Assembly: GCA_029448655.1 (NCBI GenBank)
Contig: JACCLO010000002.1
Coordinates: 3,782,001 to 3,846,000 of the forward strand
DNA from: Wolfiporia cocos
Taxonomy: Eukaryota > Basidiomycota > Agaricomycetes > Polyporales > Phaeolaceae
DNA length: 64,000 nt
Direction of reading: 5' to 3'
A model generated the notes under the pieces. The model saw only the letters and a list, made by a program, of their open reading frames with translations, had not been told where the DNA came from and made no database searches. The translations under genes were made by a program, and so were the position numbers. Below, one piece after another: positions 11,397-22,922 of this stretch (position 1 is the stretch's first letter; the number at the start of each line of letters is the position of its first letter).

Positions 11397-13660
11397 ATGG
11401 CAGCATCCTCGAGCGCAAGTATTGCTGAGCTGATCATCGTGCTGGACCAGGAGTATGTTGGTCCTTCACTTTGCCCTCTGGTTTCTCAAATCGTGGACAG
11501 AGCTGCTATAGCGTACACAACAAGCTGCCAACTGTGCGTTCGTTCATCCTCCTTGTCTTAGGGTGCATTGTGCGATCCGAATGAACGTATTCCAGATGTC
11601 TGACAGGCATTGCCTTCTACGAGTATGCTATCACCCTAACGGACGAGGACGCACTCGTATGGGGAAGTAGCGGGCTGGCCTCTAAGCGGCTGTCAGGAAT
11701 GGATATAGTATCTTGGTGTACGCGCTATATGGAATTCTGCTGCCTTTGAGCGCTCTCTTGAGTTCTGGCTGCTTGTGGTTTCTCCCTGCAAACTCTGACC
11801 GATGATATCCGTAATATCAGTGACATGTTTGATCACGTGCTCACGTCCTTCAAATTGTAGCTGTGTGACGTAGGATTTTGTGGGCACACTTGTTGTGCTG
11901 ATTCCACTTGTCCTCTGGGCTGGTAAGTGCCACGCTTCATGGGAGAGACATGTCTGACTTCGTCATCGAATGGCAGTATTCTCGGGCATCCGCGTGTATG
12001 CCATCTCCAGTCCGGGGCGTAGGTGGTATCTCATTTGTTTGGCGGTGACATTGGGACTAGTACCTGTCGCAGCTAATGTGGTAAGCTATCTGACTACGGC
12101 TCCTCCACAGTCACCTCACAGCACACCCATGTGGAAACGATCAGCGAACCAGGGTAGAACGACGATACAGCTGCTTGTTACGCCATCAGTTTGGTCTCCA
12201 ATACCTCAGCTAATTTGTGAATAGGTTCAAGTTAGATCCCGGGAGCAATGGTCAGAATATCGCCTGTACTCGTAGATGTATGCACTTAATATCATGGTGG
12301 TTGTGCAAATATCCGGCTGATTGTCCGAGTAGTGATTGTGATCACCCGCTCCTGTTCCATCGCATCTGATATTCTCGTCCTTGCCGTAACGTGCATCGCC
12401 TTGGCTAAGCCTGAATGGCTAGGCAGGCTCATCGGCGTGCATGGTCTCGCGGAATTGGTGTTGCGGGATGGTGAGTCTTTCCTATTCGATCGTTGCTACG
12501 TTGCTTACCGAATTTTGATGTATAAATATTGTATATCTTACGTATGCATTTGGACATAGCTAGATTCAGATGGTGCAAAGGAACGAACCCACGTCTCATT
12601 CAAAGGTTTCTATTACTTTTGAACACTGCGCAAATCGGCCTGTGGACGACAGGAGTAAGTTCATCACAGATGCTGGCTTGTGCAACTTATTGACCTGCAG
12701 GGTATCACCGGAGTAGTGATGTGCCAGGCCCGGCTTTGGGCCATGAGCCGAGCCGGGCCGGGCCCTACTTGGGCCGGGCCAAGCCGGGCTTTACACAACG
12801 GCTTGAGACGGCCCAGGGCCCGGCTTGTGTCTCAGGCCGAGCCGGGCCGAGCCGTTGAGCCCCGGCCTGGTGTCTCTAATGGATACAAGTCCAGCAATTA
12901 CAATATAAGATTGTACATGATAGCAATATGCTCAACTCCAATGTAGTGCCTCTGTATTGTTTATTTCAAACCAAAGAAAAGGCCCATAAGTCAAATCCTT
13001 AACGTTGAAGCCTCCCGCGCACCGTTGGGCGCCTATACGATACCCCATATGGCAGGTGCGCTACTGAACGCTGTGCCAGTGGAAGGTTATTTTGACACTC
13101 AATCCTACTATAAATTGTAGGCCTCAATGTTCCTTTTCATCAAGGAACAGCTGAAAATGATGTACTTCAAACTTTTGAAGTTATAGTGATGACTATCCTA
13201 GCAGTGGTAGGCCCCGGCTCGGCCCCGGCCTAGGCCGGGCCAAGCCGTGAGCCGTCAGTGAGGGCCCGGCCTGAGGCTTTGGAAAGCCGTGGGCCGTCCG
13301 GGCCGTCCAAAGCCAGGCCAAAGCCGGGGCTTTTGGGCCGGGCCGGGCCCTGCACATCACTACACCAGAGCGCATACTACGGAATGTGCTGGATCTTATT
13401 TCGCCGTATGACTGGGCATCCTGTCCTTTGCCGACGTTTCGCTGACAAATACTGCCGCAGGATGACGCCAGTCGTACTATCCCGCATGCTGCTCAACATG
13501 CGTCGCACTCAACGAGATGCTGATACGGTGGATTGCCGCTTGGAGCATGCTACCGCTAGAAGCACGCACGAGTGGAGCATTTTGGCGGTTCTCCATGCTC
13601 GTGGCCGGAACATAGGAATAGGGGACTACGAAACGTGTACCCGCTGACGGCGTATCGGAC
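11397..13660 (+). pseudogene. DUF6533 copy B, disrupted
   Basis: It starts MAASSSASIAELI like copy A and keeps the first intron. The second exon has lost two bases (TACACAACAAGC where A has TACACTCAACAAGC), which shifts the frame. About 30 bp are missing after FYEYAITL...SKRL near 11695. A 649-bp MITE sits in the last intron region (12714-13362). The final exon is recognisable at 13460-13650 (MTPVVLSRMLLNMRRTQ) but its acidic tail is shortened. The middle exon region still reads SIASDILVLAVTCIAL. Three separate lesions make it a pseudogene. Confidence 0.8.
12714..13362. mobile_element. hAT-type MITE, GC-rich, 649 bp
   Basis: Terminal inverted repeats TAGTGATGTGC and GCACATCACTA bound a region whose arms are built from GGCCNGGCC-type motifs. 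It is flanked by 8-bp duplications CACCGGAG (12706-12713) and CACCAGAG (13363-13370), with one mismatch. Copy A has a single uninterrupted ACCAGAGCGCATAC at this place, which confirms the insertion. Eight-bp duplications and this terminus fit the hAT superfamily. The interior has no transposase frame. Confidence 0.88.
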
Positions 13661-14307
13661 CTAATGGGTGTATGAAATCGCGCTCGATGTGGAGCAAACG
13701 CCACTAAGATGCAGTGAGTGTCTCCTAGTCGGAGTAAGCACCAAAACCATAGCTTCCTCAAATTGTTGCAGATATTACCACGGTCTCTATCTTCACCATA
13801 TTTAGACCCTACTTACGTATAAATCCGCTTTTTGTAATGTACACGCACCGCATTTGAGTGTTGCCACTGTCATGCTATGGGGGTCGTTCTTGAAATCTGA
13901 TTTGATACGTCGCAAAAGCCGCGTTTCCATGCAACAAGACATTGCTATACATTACACATAGGATGCATCGCCATGGCATGATATGTCGCATCGGCGTCGG
14001 GCTGCAGTATAAGATGCCACAATCAGACCGTGTAGAAGTATAAAAGATGAAGTATCAAAATTCCTATGGGAAGTCAAGCCCTCAAATGGCTATCAGCGTT
14101 GCCAGGCCATCATTGTTACTCCCTGAGCGAAGCTTTCGGAATTGACGCTGTCTATCTTCAGAGCTTGAGCCAAACCAACTCCAATCATGTGTCTGTCCGA
14201 GACACCGGAGCTGCGCTCGACGAAAAGACGCTTGCGGTATATAAGAACATGTTGGGGCTTGGCTAAAGGAAGTGTTCCCTTCCAACACACGGGCTCAAAA
14301 CCTCGAC
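13661..14307. other. Spacer between copies B and C
   Basis: It contains the shared 3' flank of copy B (the AGCTTCCTC block near 13751) followed by the promoter of copy C, with GGTATATAAG near 14237. No gene is seen. Confidence 0.5.
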
Positions 14308-16022
14308 ATGGCCCGAATCTTGAACACAAATGGTGTTGATCCAATCGTATCGCTGGACACGGGGTATGTCAGTCCTTCATTTTACTGTCTGGGAACTCAA
14401 ATTGTGGACAGGATTGTTATGAACTACGCCCAGGAAGCTGCCGGCTGTGCGTTCATACACCCTCCTTTCTTTGTGCGTCTATACAGCTCGCCTGAATGAA
14501 TCACGACTTGGCAGGTGCTGTCTTCTACGAGTACGCTATCACCCTATCGGATGAAGTCGCGCTCGTTTGGGGAGGTGGGGGGTGGGTTTCTAAGTGGCTG
14601 TTCTTATTGAATAGATATGGAACCCTGGTGTACGCGCTACTTGAGATGTTGGTTGTTTTGCCTTGGAACCCAATTCCTGTGAGTCCCAATTGCTTGTGGA
14701 TCCCTCTGCAAACTATAACCGATGAACCGTAATAGAGGTCCGTGCGTCAGTAGCATGCTCAACGACGCGCTCATTGTCTTCCAAATTGTAGTTGTAAGGC
14801 ATATAATGTTGCGTACAACTTTCTGGGGATGATTCCAGTTGTCGCCTGGGTAGGTAAGAAGTACGTTTCATGAGAGAGGAATGTCTGACTTCGTCGTCGA
14901 ATGGCAGCATTCTCGTGCATCCGCGTGTATGCCATCTCCGGTTGGAGGCATAGGTGGTATCTCATCTGTTTGGCGGCGACACTGGGACTAGCACCTGTCG
15001 CAATTTTAATGGTAAGCCATACGACCACGGCTCCTCCGCAGGTACCTCACAGCACGCACAGTACAGGGTTGTGACAACGCGATATGTGATCAACGAGCCA
15101 GGACACAACGGCGATGCAACTGCTTGCGATTACGTCAGCTCGCTCCCCCCTAACACGACCAAATTGTGAGTGGGTTAAGGTCAGATCCCTGGAGCAATGC
15201 TAAGAATAACACCTGTACTCGTAGATGTTTGTACTCGAGATTATGGTGGTTGTGTAAAGATCCAGCTGATTGTCCGAGTAGACATAATGCTCAGCCGCTC
15301 ATTTTCCATCGCATCCGATGCACTCATCCTTGCCGTAACGTGCATCGCCTTGGTTCAGCCTGTGCGACTAGGCAGGCTCATCGGCGTGCATGCGCTCACG
15401 CAAGTGCTGCTGCGGGATGGTGAGTACTACCCAAAAGCACCTGATCGCTACCGCATATAGCTTACTTCTTTAATATGTAGGCATCGTATATTTTATGTCT
15501 GTGTTTGAACGTAGCTAGTTGGTGCGAAGTACCGAATTCACATCTCATTAATAGGCTTCTACTACTCGTAAACCTTGGCCAAATCATCCTGTGGGCAGTA
15601 GGAGTGAGCTCTTCACAAATGTTGGCTTGTGCATCATCAATGACCTGTATGCTATTACTAGAGCGTACACTATGGCGTGTTCGGGGCTCTGATTTCGTCG
15701 TATGTCTGAACATCTCGCTCTTCCCCGACGTTTGATCAAAAAACACTGCTGCAGGATGACGTCGATCGTAATCTCCCGCATGCTGCTCCACATGCGTAGC
15801 ACCCAGCGAGATGATGATCCGGAGGTTAGCAGTTTAGAGCATGCTACCGCTATTAACCCGCAAACACAGCTCACTGAGTGGAGGATCTCGGTGGACGCAA
15901 AAGCTGTGGGGTGGCAACCAGACGATTCGACATTCTCATCGCCGGAACACTGGGACAGGGAACAGCCCCAAACTGTGGAACGTGTGTCCGCTGATGACAT
16001 ACTAGACCGAATGGCTGTGTAA
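14308..16022 (+). CDS. DUF6533 multi-pass membrane protein, copy C
   Basis: Most divergent of the intact-looking paralogues. It starts MARILNTNGVDPIVSLDTG. The first intron (GTATGT to GGACAG) and the second (GTGCGT to TTGGCAG) are conserved, giving IVMNYAQEAAGC then AVFYEYAITLSDEVALVWGG, the DUF6533 hallmark. Membrane segment 2 is open here (NCSCKAYNVAYNFLGMIPVV then FSCIRVYAIS). The segment before the LLRDG motif is also open, reading VKIQLIVRVDIMLSRSFSIA. The last exon (about 15755-16022) reads MTSIVISRMLLHMRSTQ with an acidic tail ending RMAV. I found no clear disabling change, so it is the best candidate for a working gene in the left half of the array. Confidence 0.65.
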
Positions 16023-17780
16023 CTATTGCGCTCAACGCGGACGGACATGTGCTACCGACCGCCAACAATGATACAGCGAGTGTCTCCTAGTCTGTGTAGA
16101 CACTAAAATCAAAATCATAGCTTCCTCAATCTGTCGCAGATATAACCACGATCGCTATCTTCCCTTGGAATTGTGAGGCACATATAGACATATACCCTAC
16201 CTACGTATAATTTGATTTTCCATAATATATACGCACCGCATTTAAGATTGAGTGTTGCCACTGTATCATATGAGGGTTGTTCTTAGTCAGGGTTGGCATT
16301 GACTAGTTTGACCAGAGTCAAAGATCAAAGGGCCAAGTTTAGCATCGCTTTTGCATGACCTAGTACAAGAGCTACGATTGGTTATTGGGCACATCTAGGG
16401 CGGCTGCGTGGAATGCAGAGAATAAAATAAGCGATTGTGCATATCGAGCAGTGTAGCTACAACGATGATGATGAGCATGCTATAGAAGTCCTGCAAATGC
16501 CAACAAATTCGGCATTGTGCCCTTTTGGCGCAATTGTTATTGCATTACGGCTGAACACGAGTCGTTATCAATGGGTCTCACGACAGTGCGTGATAAAACC
16601 ATAGCTTTCTCAATCCGTCGCAGATATTACCATGATTCCCTTGCATTGCGGCGGAATCGTGATTGATTACGCATATATACATGCACCGCACTTGAGTTTG
16701 CCACTGTATCATAATTCTATGAGGGTTGTTCTTAGGATCTTAGTAGCTGCGTCGCGAAGGCCGCATTTCCATGCAACGAGATGCTGCACCTGCCATATAT
16801 CAGGACGATCAAGCTACGATACCGCAGAAATGGGGTACGTCGCCGTGGAATGATACATTGCACCGGATTGCAGTGTGAGGTGCCACAATCACACCATTTA
16901 GACCCTTTAGAAGTGGCCCCCAAATCATGGCTATCCGTCAGTACTATGGCTGGACCCCTTCTGCACAATTTTGATGGCATGCGAATAGGTGAAAATCGAG
17001 AGTCTTGCTCGTATCCGGACAGCTTCAGTTATGTAGTTTATGATCCAATCTATAGATTAAAAAAACGACAACGCAGATGGAGTGAGCACTGTTGAAACCG
17101 AGGACTACCGGTCAGAGGGTGCAAAAGAGACCCCTAATGCACAATCTCGGCACAAGATGCCGGGCGTGCCGCCAACACAGCACGGCCGGCTTGTTGTTGA
17201 ACGTTGAATACCGGATGCCAGGCCAGTGTACGCATTAGCGGCGCTATTTGCCGATTGGAGCTGATTTCCATGACAGGAAAGGCGCCCACAGTTTGCCACG
17301 TCTGCACAATTCGCAACATTCTGATACCTGCTCCAGAGAATCTAGTCGCAATGTCATCTCAATGTGTGCCATCCTTCCACAACAGCGTCAGAGTGTTTAA
17401 AGCATAGGATTGGACCAGATCTTACAATTTTCGTCATACCCCGGTCCTCGGAGCTTCGAAAACACAACATTCAGAATTTTGCACAAGGACATAAGCCAGG
17501 GGTCGGAATGGAACTCTACAGCAGCATGAGTATATACGTCTACTATCTACACTTTTTCGTGACTTTTGTTACTGCAATGGGGCCTCTGCAGAGTCAATTG
17601 TGCAGAAGTGGTCCGTTGCGCAGAAGTGGTCCAGCCATAGCATTACAACTGTTCATCTTCAGAGCTTGAGTTAACCATGCATCTGTGCTTCTGAGATGTG
17701 CTTGACGGACAGATGCTTGTGGTATATGGGGGTCATGTCGGAGCTTGGTCAACTAAGGAGGTCTTCCTTCCAGCACACAG
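16023..17780. other. Spacer with a second, orphan DUF6533 3' flank
   Basis: The normal 3' flank of copy C comes first. A second copy of the flank block (ACCATAGCTTTCTCAATC) follows at about 16597-16760 with no gene in front of it, so a further paralogue was probably deleted here. The promoter of copy D closes the region (TATA-like box near 17719). Confidence 0.55.
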
Positions 17781-18440
17781 AGGGAATTCAGTCACAGAGA
17801 TTACTTTGCAAACCGCCTTTCGTTAGCGCTGCGCAGTACCTGATGTGCATATCAATCATAGATTAATCTACCATTGTGATAAAATAAACTGCCAACTTGG
17901 TGATTGAACCTTGAACCTCAGGGTCTGGCAACCTGGTGTATAGACAAGCCTACTGCTACACCACTGAGCAATGCATTGATTGGTGTATGTTTAATATCAT
18001 GTGCCTACAACAAAAAAATTCTCGATCAACCAAAAACTGAGGTTAATTTATTGACTGGCTTCAAAAAATTAGTCAGATAGAGCACTAGCTACATTGGAAT
18101 TATACTGCAGTCATAGCTCCACATTCCACATGGAGCTATTGAGTCCAGGAGCTGAAAAAATTATTGTGTCAGGATGGGGCAGAAATTATCTGATATACAT
18201 TTTAAATTCTCATTTCATGACTAGCCTTTGTAGTTAAGTGGTTATTGTGTGTCTATTGCTTGTGTTGCTGTGGTCGAAAGTTCAACACTGGTTGATGTAG
18301 TTTTTTTTAGAAATTCAAGCCAGCTTGCTCTGCCCAATGCAGATTAATCTGAATTCTCCAGCACTAGCAGAGCGCATCAGTAACTGCAAAGTGCTAATGA
18401 AAGGCAGTTGGTAAATTAATTAAGTGACTGAAACTCTACA
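17781..18440. mobile_element. Composite inverted SINE-like element, copy 1
   Basis: It is flanked by 7-bp duplications CACACAG (17774-17780 and 18441-18447). The left part, read on the minus strand, has a tRNA-like head: box A TGGTGTAGCAGTAGGC and box B GGTTCAATC. The right part, read on the plus strand, has another: box A TAGTTAAGTGG and box B AGTTCAAC. The heads point outwards and both continue into a similar body and tail (AGATTAATCT, then CTGCCTTTC/GAAAGGCAG, then GTGACTGAA), so the ends form an inverted repeat of about 100 bp. It lies 22 bp before the start codon of copy D, between promoter and gene. A second copy is at 49096-49779. Confidence 0.8.
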
Positions 18441-18462
18441 CACACAGACTCCAGACCTTAAT

Positions 18463-18924
18463 ATGGTAGTATCCTTGAGTGTAAATATTCCTAGCCAATT
18501 GCCATTTTGGATGAGCAGTATGTTGGTCCTTCATTATGCTCTCTGATAACTCAAACCGTCACAGGGTTGTTATGATGTGTGCTCAACAAGCTGCCAGTTG
18601 TGTGTTCACTCATCCTCCTTGCCTTTTGGTGCAATGTGCAATGTGAACAAATCATGAATGTCTGGCAGGCCTGATCTTGTACAAGTATGCTATCACCCTA
18701 TTGGATGGGATTGTACTCATGTGGGAAGGTGGTGGGTGGGCTTCTCAGTGGCTGTTCATATTGAACAGATATACTATGCTGGTGTATGCACTGCTTAAGC
18801 TTATGGTCTTGGGTGTTCTGCCTTGGAATACAATTCCTGTGAGTCACAACTGCTTGTTGTTTTCCCTGCAAACTCTTATTGATGATAGAGGTCCATGCAT
18901 CAGTATCATGTTTAATCATGTGCT
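18463..18924 (+). pseudogene. DUF6533 copy D, 5' half only
   Basis: The start region is decayed (MVVSLSVNIP). The core exon still reads YKYAITLLDGIVLMWEGGGW, then WLFILNRYTMLVYALL and VLPWNTIP. The copy stops abruptly in exon 4 where a GA microsatellite begins. Every CpG found in the matching exon of copy E is absent here (for example GTATGCACTGC against GTACGCGCTAC). Its missing 3' half may be the scattered pieces at 33.0-44.6 kb. Confidence 0.85.
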
Positions 18925-18934
18925 GAGAGAGAGA

Positions 18935-18984
<50 letters not shown>
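18925..18984. repeat. GA dinucleotide microsatellite
   Basis: An almost pure (GA)n tract of about 60 bp with one GT interruption. It marks the breakpoint where DUF6533 copy D ends. Confidence 0.95.
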
Positions 18985-18986
<2 letters not shown>

Positions 18987-19019
18987 CACATTGTACAGTC
19001 ACTGTACCCTGGAGTGTCC

Positions 19020-20006
19020 AGTCATCTGATAGGTATGATGGGCCTGCATGCCAGCCCACCTGACATCCACTGACCACCACACTTGTTGCCTGGATGACTG
19101 GTCAGCCCACCTTTCTCATTTGGTTGGCACATGGCATGGGCCAATGGGGGTCATGGTACCCACATCTCTGCAAGCCTCAGTTGGCCCACTGTTACAATCT
19201 GTACAGGTTGCACTCAAATATCCTTTTCTGATGCCTCACTGGGAGGAGAGACTTAGCATCCAACCGCTTTATTGCGTGCTCCATTCTAGGGATCCCTGCT
19301 CAACTGGTGACCCTTGTTTCATGTACAACAGCCCTATTCCCATAGTTCTGCAATGTATCAGGTTCTAGCTGATATTATGTGTCCAACCACAGGATTCCCA
19401 TGTTTCAGCTCTTGTTGCACTCAACCGCAACACTTTGTATTTGTTCTATTAGCACACTAGCCTTACAGACTTAATGGTAGCAGTACCACGGACACTATGA
19501 CCCCAGAGATAATGAGCAGTATATAATCCGATGTAAATACCAGTCAAGTTCCTCAGCTCGACCTTGTTGAATTACAAGGGTCTTATACTCGTTCTCAAAG
19601 GCCTAAGCAATTAAGCCTACAGCTTGTATATTGACGCTCTGACTCTGTCAAGTCTGACAAGTAGTGCACTACTTGATACACTGAGTAACTTGACTTAGCT
19701 AATTCCGCTGAACAGATATTCAATCTGTAACACCCACCATACATGCCCCATGTGTCCATTACATGGAGTGGAGTATAGATTGGCTGAGGCTCATGGTGTT
19801 GTGGGTACTGTGACCTCCTATTGACCTGCATCACAGGTACATGTGATTTGAGTCAGCCAGCCAACCGGAGCCACAGCAACATGGATACCACAGCCCCTGT
19901 TGGCCCACTCCATCTGCCACCTATGTGGGTGATGGGTGGATGGTGGGCCAACTGAGGATTGCGGAGATGTGGGCACCATGACTCCCATTGGCCCATCCCC
20001 ATGTGT
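19020..20006. mobile_element. Inverted-repeat element with GGGCCAATGGG-type arms, split by a solo LTR
   Basis: The left arm (19138-19189) and right arm (19943-19995) are inverted copies of each other with about 85-90% identity by eye: GGGCCAATGGGGGTCATGG on the left matches CCATGACTCCCATTGGCCC on the right. Further GTGGGCCAAC/GTTGGCCCAC motifs flank them. The outer ends are not defined. The design resembles the larger element at 27.9-32.7 kb. Confidence 0.55.
19190..19732 (-). mobile_element. Solo LTR, TGTTAC family 2
   Basis: It begins TGTTACAATC and ends AATCTGTAACA, with identical 5-bp duplications CCCAC at 19185-19189 and 19733-19737. It resembles the copy at 50710-51250. Read on the minus strand it shares the terminal TGTTACGG-like and TCGTTCTCAAAGG-like blocks with LTR family 1. 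No internal retroelement sequence follows. Confidence 0.9.
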
Positions 20007-20435
20007 TGACACAGACTTACAGTCTGTGGGACCCGTGCAGCGGGGGAACTCAATATGCCGCCGAAGAGCTGAGGTTTGAGGCATCGCTGCAGTCTGAGCC
20101 CCAGACTAGCACGCGTAAGATAAGAGGCGTAGCTGCAGGCAGTTGCACACAGAAGGATAAGAGAGAGGAACAATGCCCTCACATTGAGAATAACAAGCCT
20201 GAGGTTGTAAGACCTCAGACGTCACTATAAGTATGTACAGGAGTGAGTGGTCGTGTCTACCCTAAACTACAGGCCCGTGTGCTGGTAAGGTAATGACAGT
20301 GACCATAATGCTAACTACTGTGATGCAGCACCTGACCGGGAGCGCTAATCTGCAGAGGATAACCCTTTATCTAATCTACACTAGATCATAAGGCGCCCAT
20401 GACATAAATATGAGGGAAAATAATGATCTGTGTCA
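20007..20435 (-). mobile_element. Solo LTR, TGTCACAG family 3, ends uncertain
   Basis: It starts TGACACAGACTTACAGTCTG like other minus-oriented members and contains the CCTGAGG/CCTCAG hairpin (about 20199-20219), a TATA-like box and the CTACCCTAAA motif. The far end is decayed near ATCTGTGTCA, so no duplication is certain. Confidence 0.55.
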
Positions 20436-21813
20436 TCATGCCTGAGGTTCCAGAAAGCCTTGACAACCGACGTGTCAGTCTCTGCCCCACCAGATCTCAC
20501 CTCCTCATCCTCATCCAACTGATCCTGCTGTCACAGTTTTATAGGCATTTACCTAATTTTTCCCAAATTTATATCAATTTCTCTGCCTTGTCTTACGGCA
20601 AGTCATATTCAATGTAGTTAGTAGCCCTAACCATGAAACCATGTTCTTCTCGAAACCTCTCGAAGGTACTAGAATAACTAGTCATAACGTTCTCGTCAGT
20701 GGCCCATTGTATATACTGATTGGCCTATGACTCATTAAACAGGTGACTCATACTTAGCCACTGTGACTCATTCTCTCTGTAAGCGCACAGCCTCACCGCT
20801 CGTGCGCACAGACCTATTCCATTAGGGCAGGCTTATCTGAATGGCTCCCACATGTGTATATAAGCTGCTCCTCTAAGGCATCAGACCTTAGAACAATTCA
20901 TTGCTCTACCCTGCTGCATGAGCTCTACTATCTTCTGCTGCACTCTTACATCGCTTGATTTACTAACCGTCTACAGAAGACACCTACAAGTGAGTTCCTG
21001 GGTCACCTGCTCATCCTTGTTGTCCTCCTCTAAGTCACTGTCTACCTCACTTGCCTGCTTCTTTTCCTTTCCCTTTGAGCCTGTTTAAGAACCCCCCCCC
21101 CCCCCTTCTTTCCCCCCCCCCTTCTTTCCCCCCCCCTTCCCCCCCCCCAAAAAAAAAAAAAGTATGTCACAATCCTGTGACGACCTATCCACGGGGTTCA
21201 AGCTTGTCACATAAGACTTTGAGGCAACCCAACAAAGAGGCAGCGCAGTCTAGCAAGCAGGTTTCAAGCAGGTAAGGAGGTAGGAAGGAAAAGGGAAACA
21301 CTCCAATTGCTCATAGTAGAACACTTAGATTGTTGAGTCTAGGAAGTAAGCCCTAGATGCCTGGTATTTATATACATATGAGACCTTGTACTACTGGTAG
21401 AAATGTCTACCCTAAATTGTAGATGGTCTGTGTGCATGTAGGTATGTCATAAACGCCTGTAATGGTGACATAATGGTGTGCTATCCCTAAGTATAGCTGT
21501 GTGTCATAGGGAATGACTTAGCCTTAGTAAAATGGGCTTTGTAGTCATAAATGTACACTAAGTGGACCGCTGTGTAATACCTGTCTGGTAAGTGGGCTGC
21601 ACTAAGTATAGGCTCCTAAATAGAAGCCTGATGTCATAGACTGGGCCAGTATAGGCCCTGATGTCATAATGATGCTAATTGTCCTGGTTACTAAATAATG
21701 TCATGCCTCAGGAGGCCTTTGACGACTAAGTAGATAAGAGATAAGGATTTGGGTCACCTGACAAGGTACCTGTGATGGTACCTGATGCCGCTATCTAATC
21801 TCAGGAGATCAAC
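20436..21813. other. LTR-derived fragments and simple repeats, no gene
   Basis: It holds a plus-oriented family 3 fragment (TATA-like box at about 20856, hairpin TCTAAGG/CCTTAGA at 20872-20892) and a minus-oriented fragment (hairpin TCTAGG/CCTAGA at 21338-21357, CTACCCTAAA near 21403). GATAAG motifs occur near 21735. Only shadow frames are present. Confidence 0.5.
21092..21161. repeat. Homopolymer tract: poly-C/T then poly-A
   Basis: Runs of C broken by TTCTTT are followed by 13 A residues. Tracts like this are error-prone in sequencing and assembly, so the exact length is doubtful. Confidence 0.9.
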
Positions 21814-22722
21814 GGGCCTTTGGGGTCCGGCGGAATCCGGCGGAAGTCACGTGTCTGAGCGGGAAGGGTCTTAAGACCTCGTAAGTAACTTAAGAGTCTT
21901 AGGACTCTTAAGAGTGGGACTTAAGACACGGTCTTCAGAGTCTTAAGTGGTGCCTCAGCCTTAAGTCTCCTCTTAAGACTCTTAAGAGCGCGAGTTCAGA
22001 TGCTCGTCTTAAGAGTCTTAAGACCTGTGCAGGGTCTGAAGTAAGAGTCGGAGATGTCTTAAGGACGGATCTCTGCATGTGTCACAGATGGCGTCACACT
22101 TGGCCATCCACGTTGCAATGTCGCACATTGTACTGAGCCACTCAAGACTCTCCGTGACCGCTTTTGTCAAGTCCATATCAAGCTTCGCGACAAATGCGCT
22201 GTTGTGGATTGTACAAACCCAATCATATCTGGCTTTCGTACCTGTGCCGACCCGCAGCATCGTTCGATAGAGATGTCAGATAAGCTGAGAGGACTGCAGA
22301 TCGATATCCAGACATTACTGTAGCAAGTTTCCGCTATGTCAGGGTAAACGATATAGTTCCAAGCCACTTCCGAGTGTCCCTCTGAAGGCTATGAAGTCCC
22401 TTAACCGACAGAGTCTGACCAGCCCATGCTGCGGGTGCTCCACTGGATGAGCGCTCCGGAGGCTTCCCGGCGCTCCGACTCTTACTTCAGACCCTGCACA
22501 GGTCTTAAGACTCTTAAGACGAGCATCTGAACTCGCGCTCTTAAGAGTCTTAAGAGGAGACTTAAGGCTGAGGCACCACTTAAGACTCTGAAGACCGTGT
22601 CTTAAGTCCCACTCTTAAGAGTCCTAAGACTCTTAAGTTACTTACGAGGTCTTAAGACCCTTCCCGCTCAGACACGTGACTTCCGCCGGATTCCGCCGGA
22701 TTCCGCCGGACCCCAAAGGCCC
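21814..22722. mobile_element. 909-bp TIR element with CTTAAG-rich arms
   Basis: Near-perfect inverted repeats: left arm 21814-22053, right arm 22473-22722. The termini are GGGCCTTTGGGG and CCCCAAAGGCCC. The right arm has one extra 10-bp GGATTCCGCC unit. Both arms contain many CTTAAGAGTCTTAAG-type short palindromes. It is flanked by AAC on both sides (21811-21813 and 22723-22725), a possible 3-bp duplication. The 419-bp interior has only short frames and no recognisable transposase. GGG...CCC termini with a 3-bp duplication recall Harbinger-type elements, but AAC is not their usual TWA target. Confidence 0.85.
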
Positions 22723-22922
22723 AACGTTCATAATCTCAGAGTTTAGTAAGTCACATGACCTCAATTCAGTAGGTCATGTGATCTAAGAACTTTTGGGTTG
22801 CAGTAGCGGCCTCAGTCCTAAGCCTGGTAAAGAAATGTGGATGTCTGGAGAGCTAAAACAGGGTGTGCATGAATTTAATTGTGACACAGTACATAATTCA
22901 AAATAATAAGACTTTCACTCAC

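Noticed and set aside
17900..18300. Two functional tRNA genes
   Set aside because: Box A and B motifs are present but stems are imperfect, and the segments recur inside a mobile element with target duplications, so they are tRNA-derived SINE heads.
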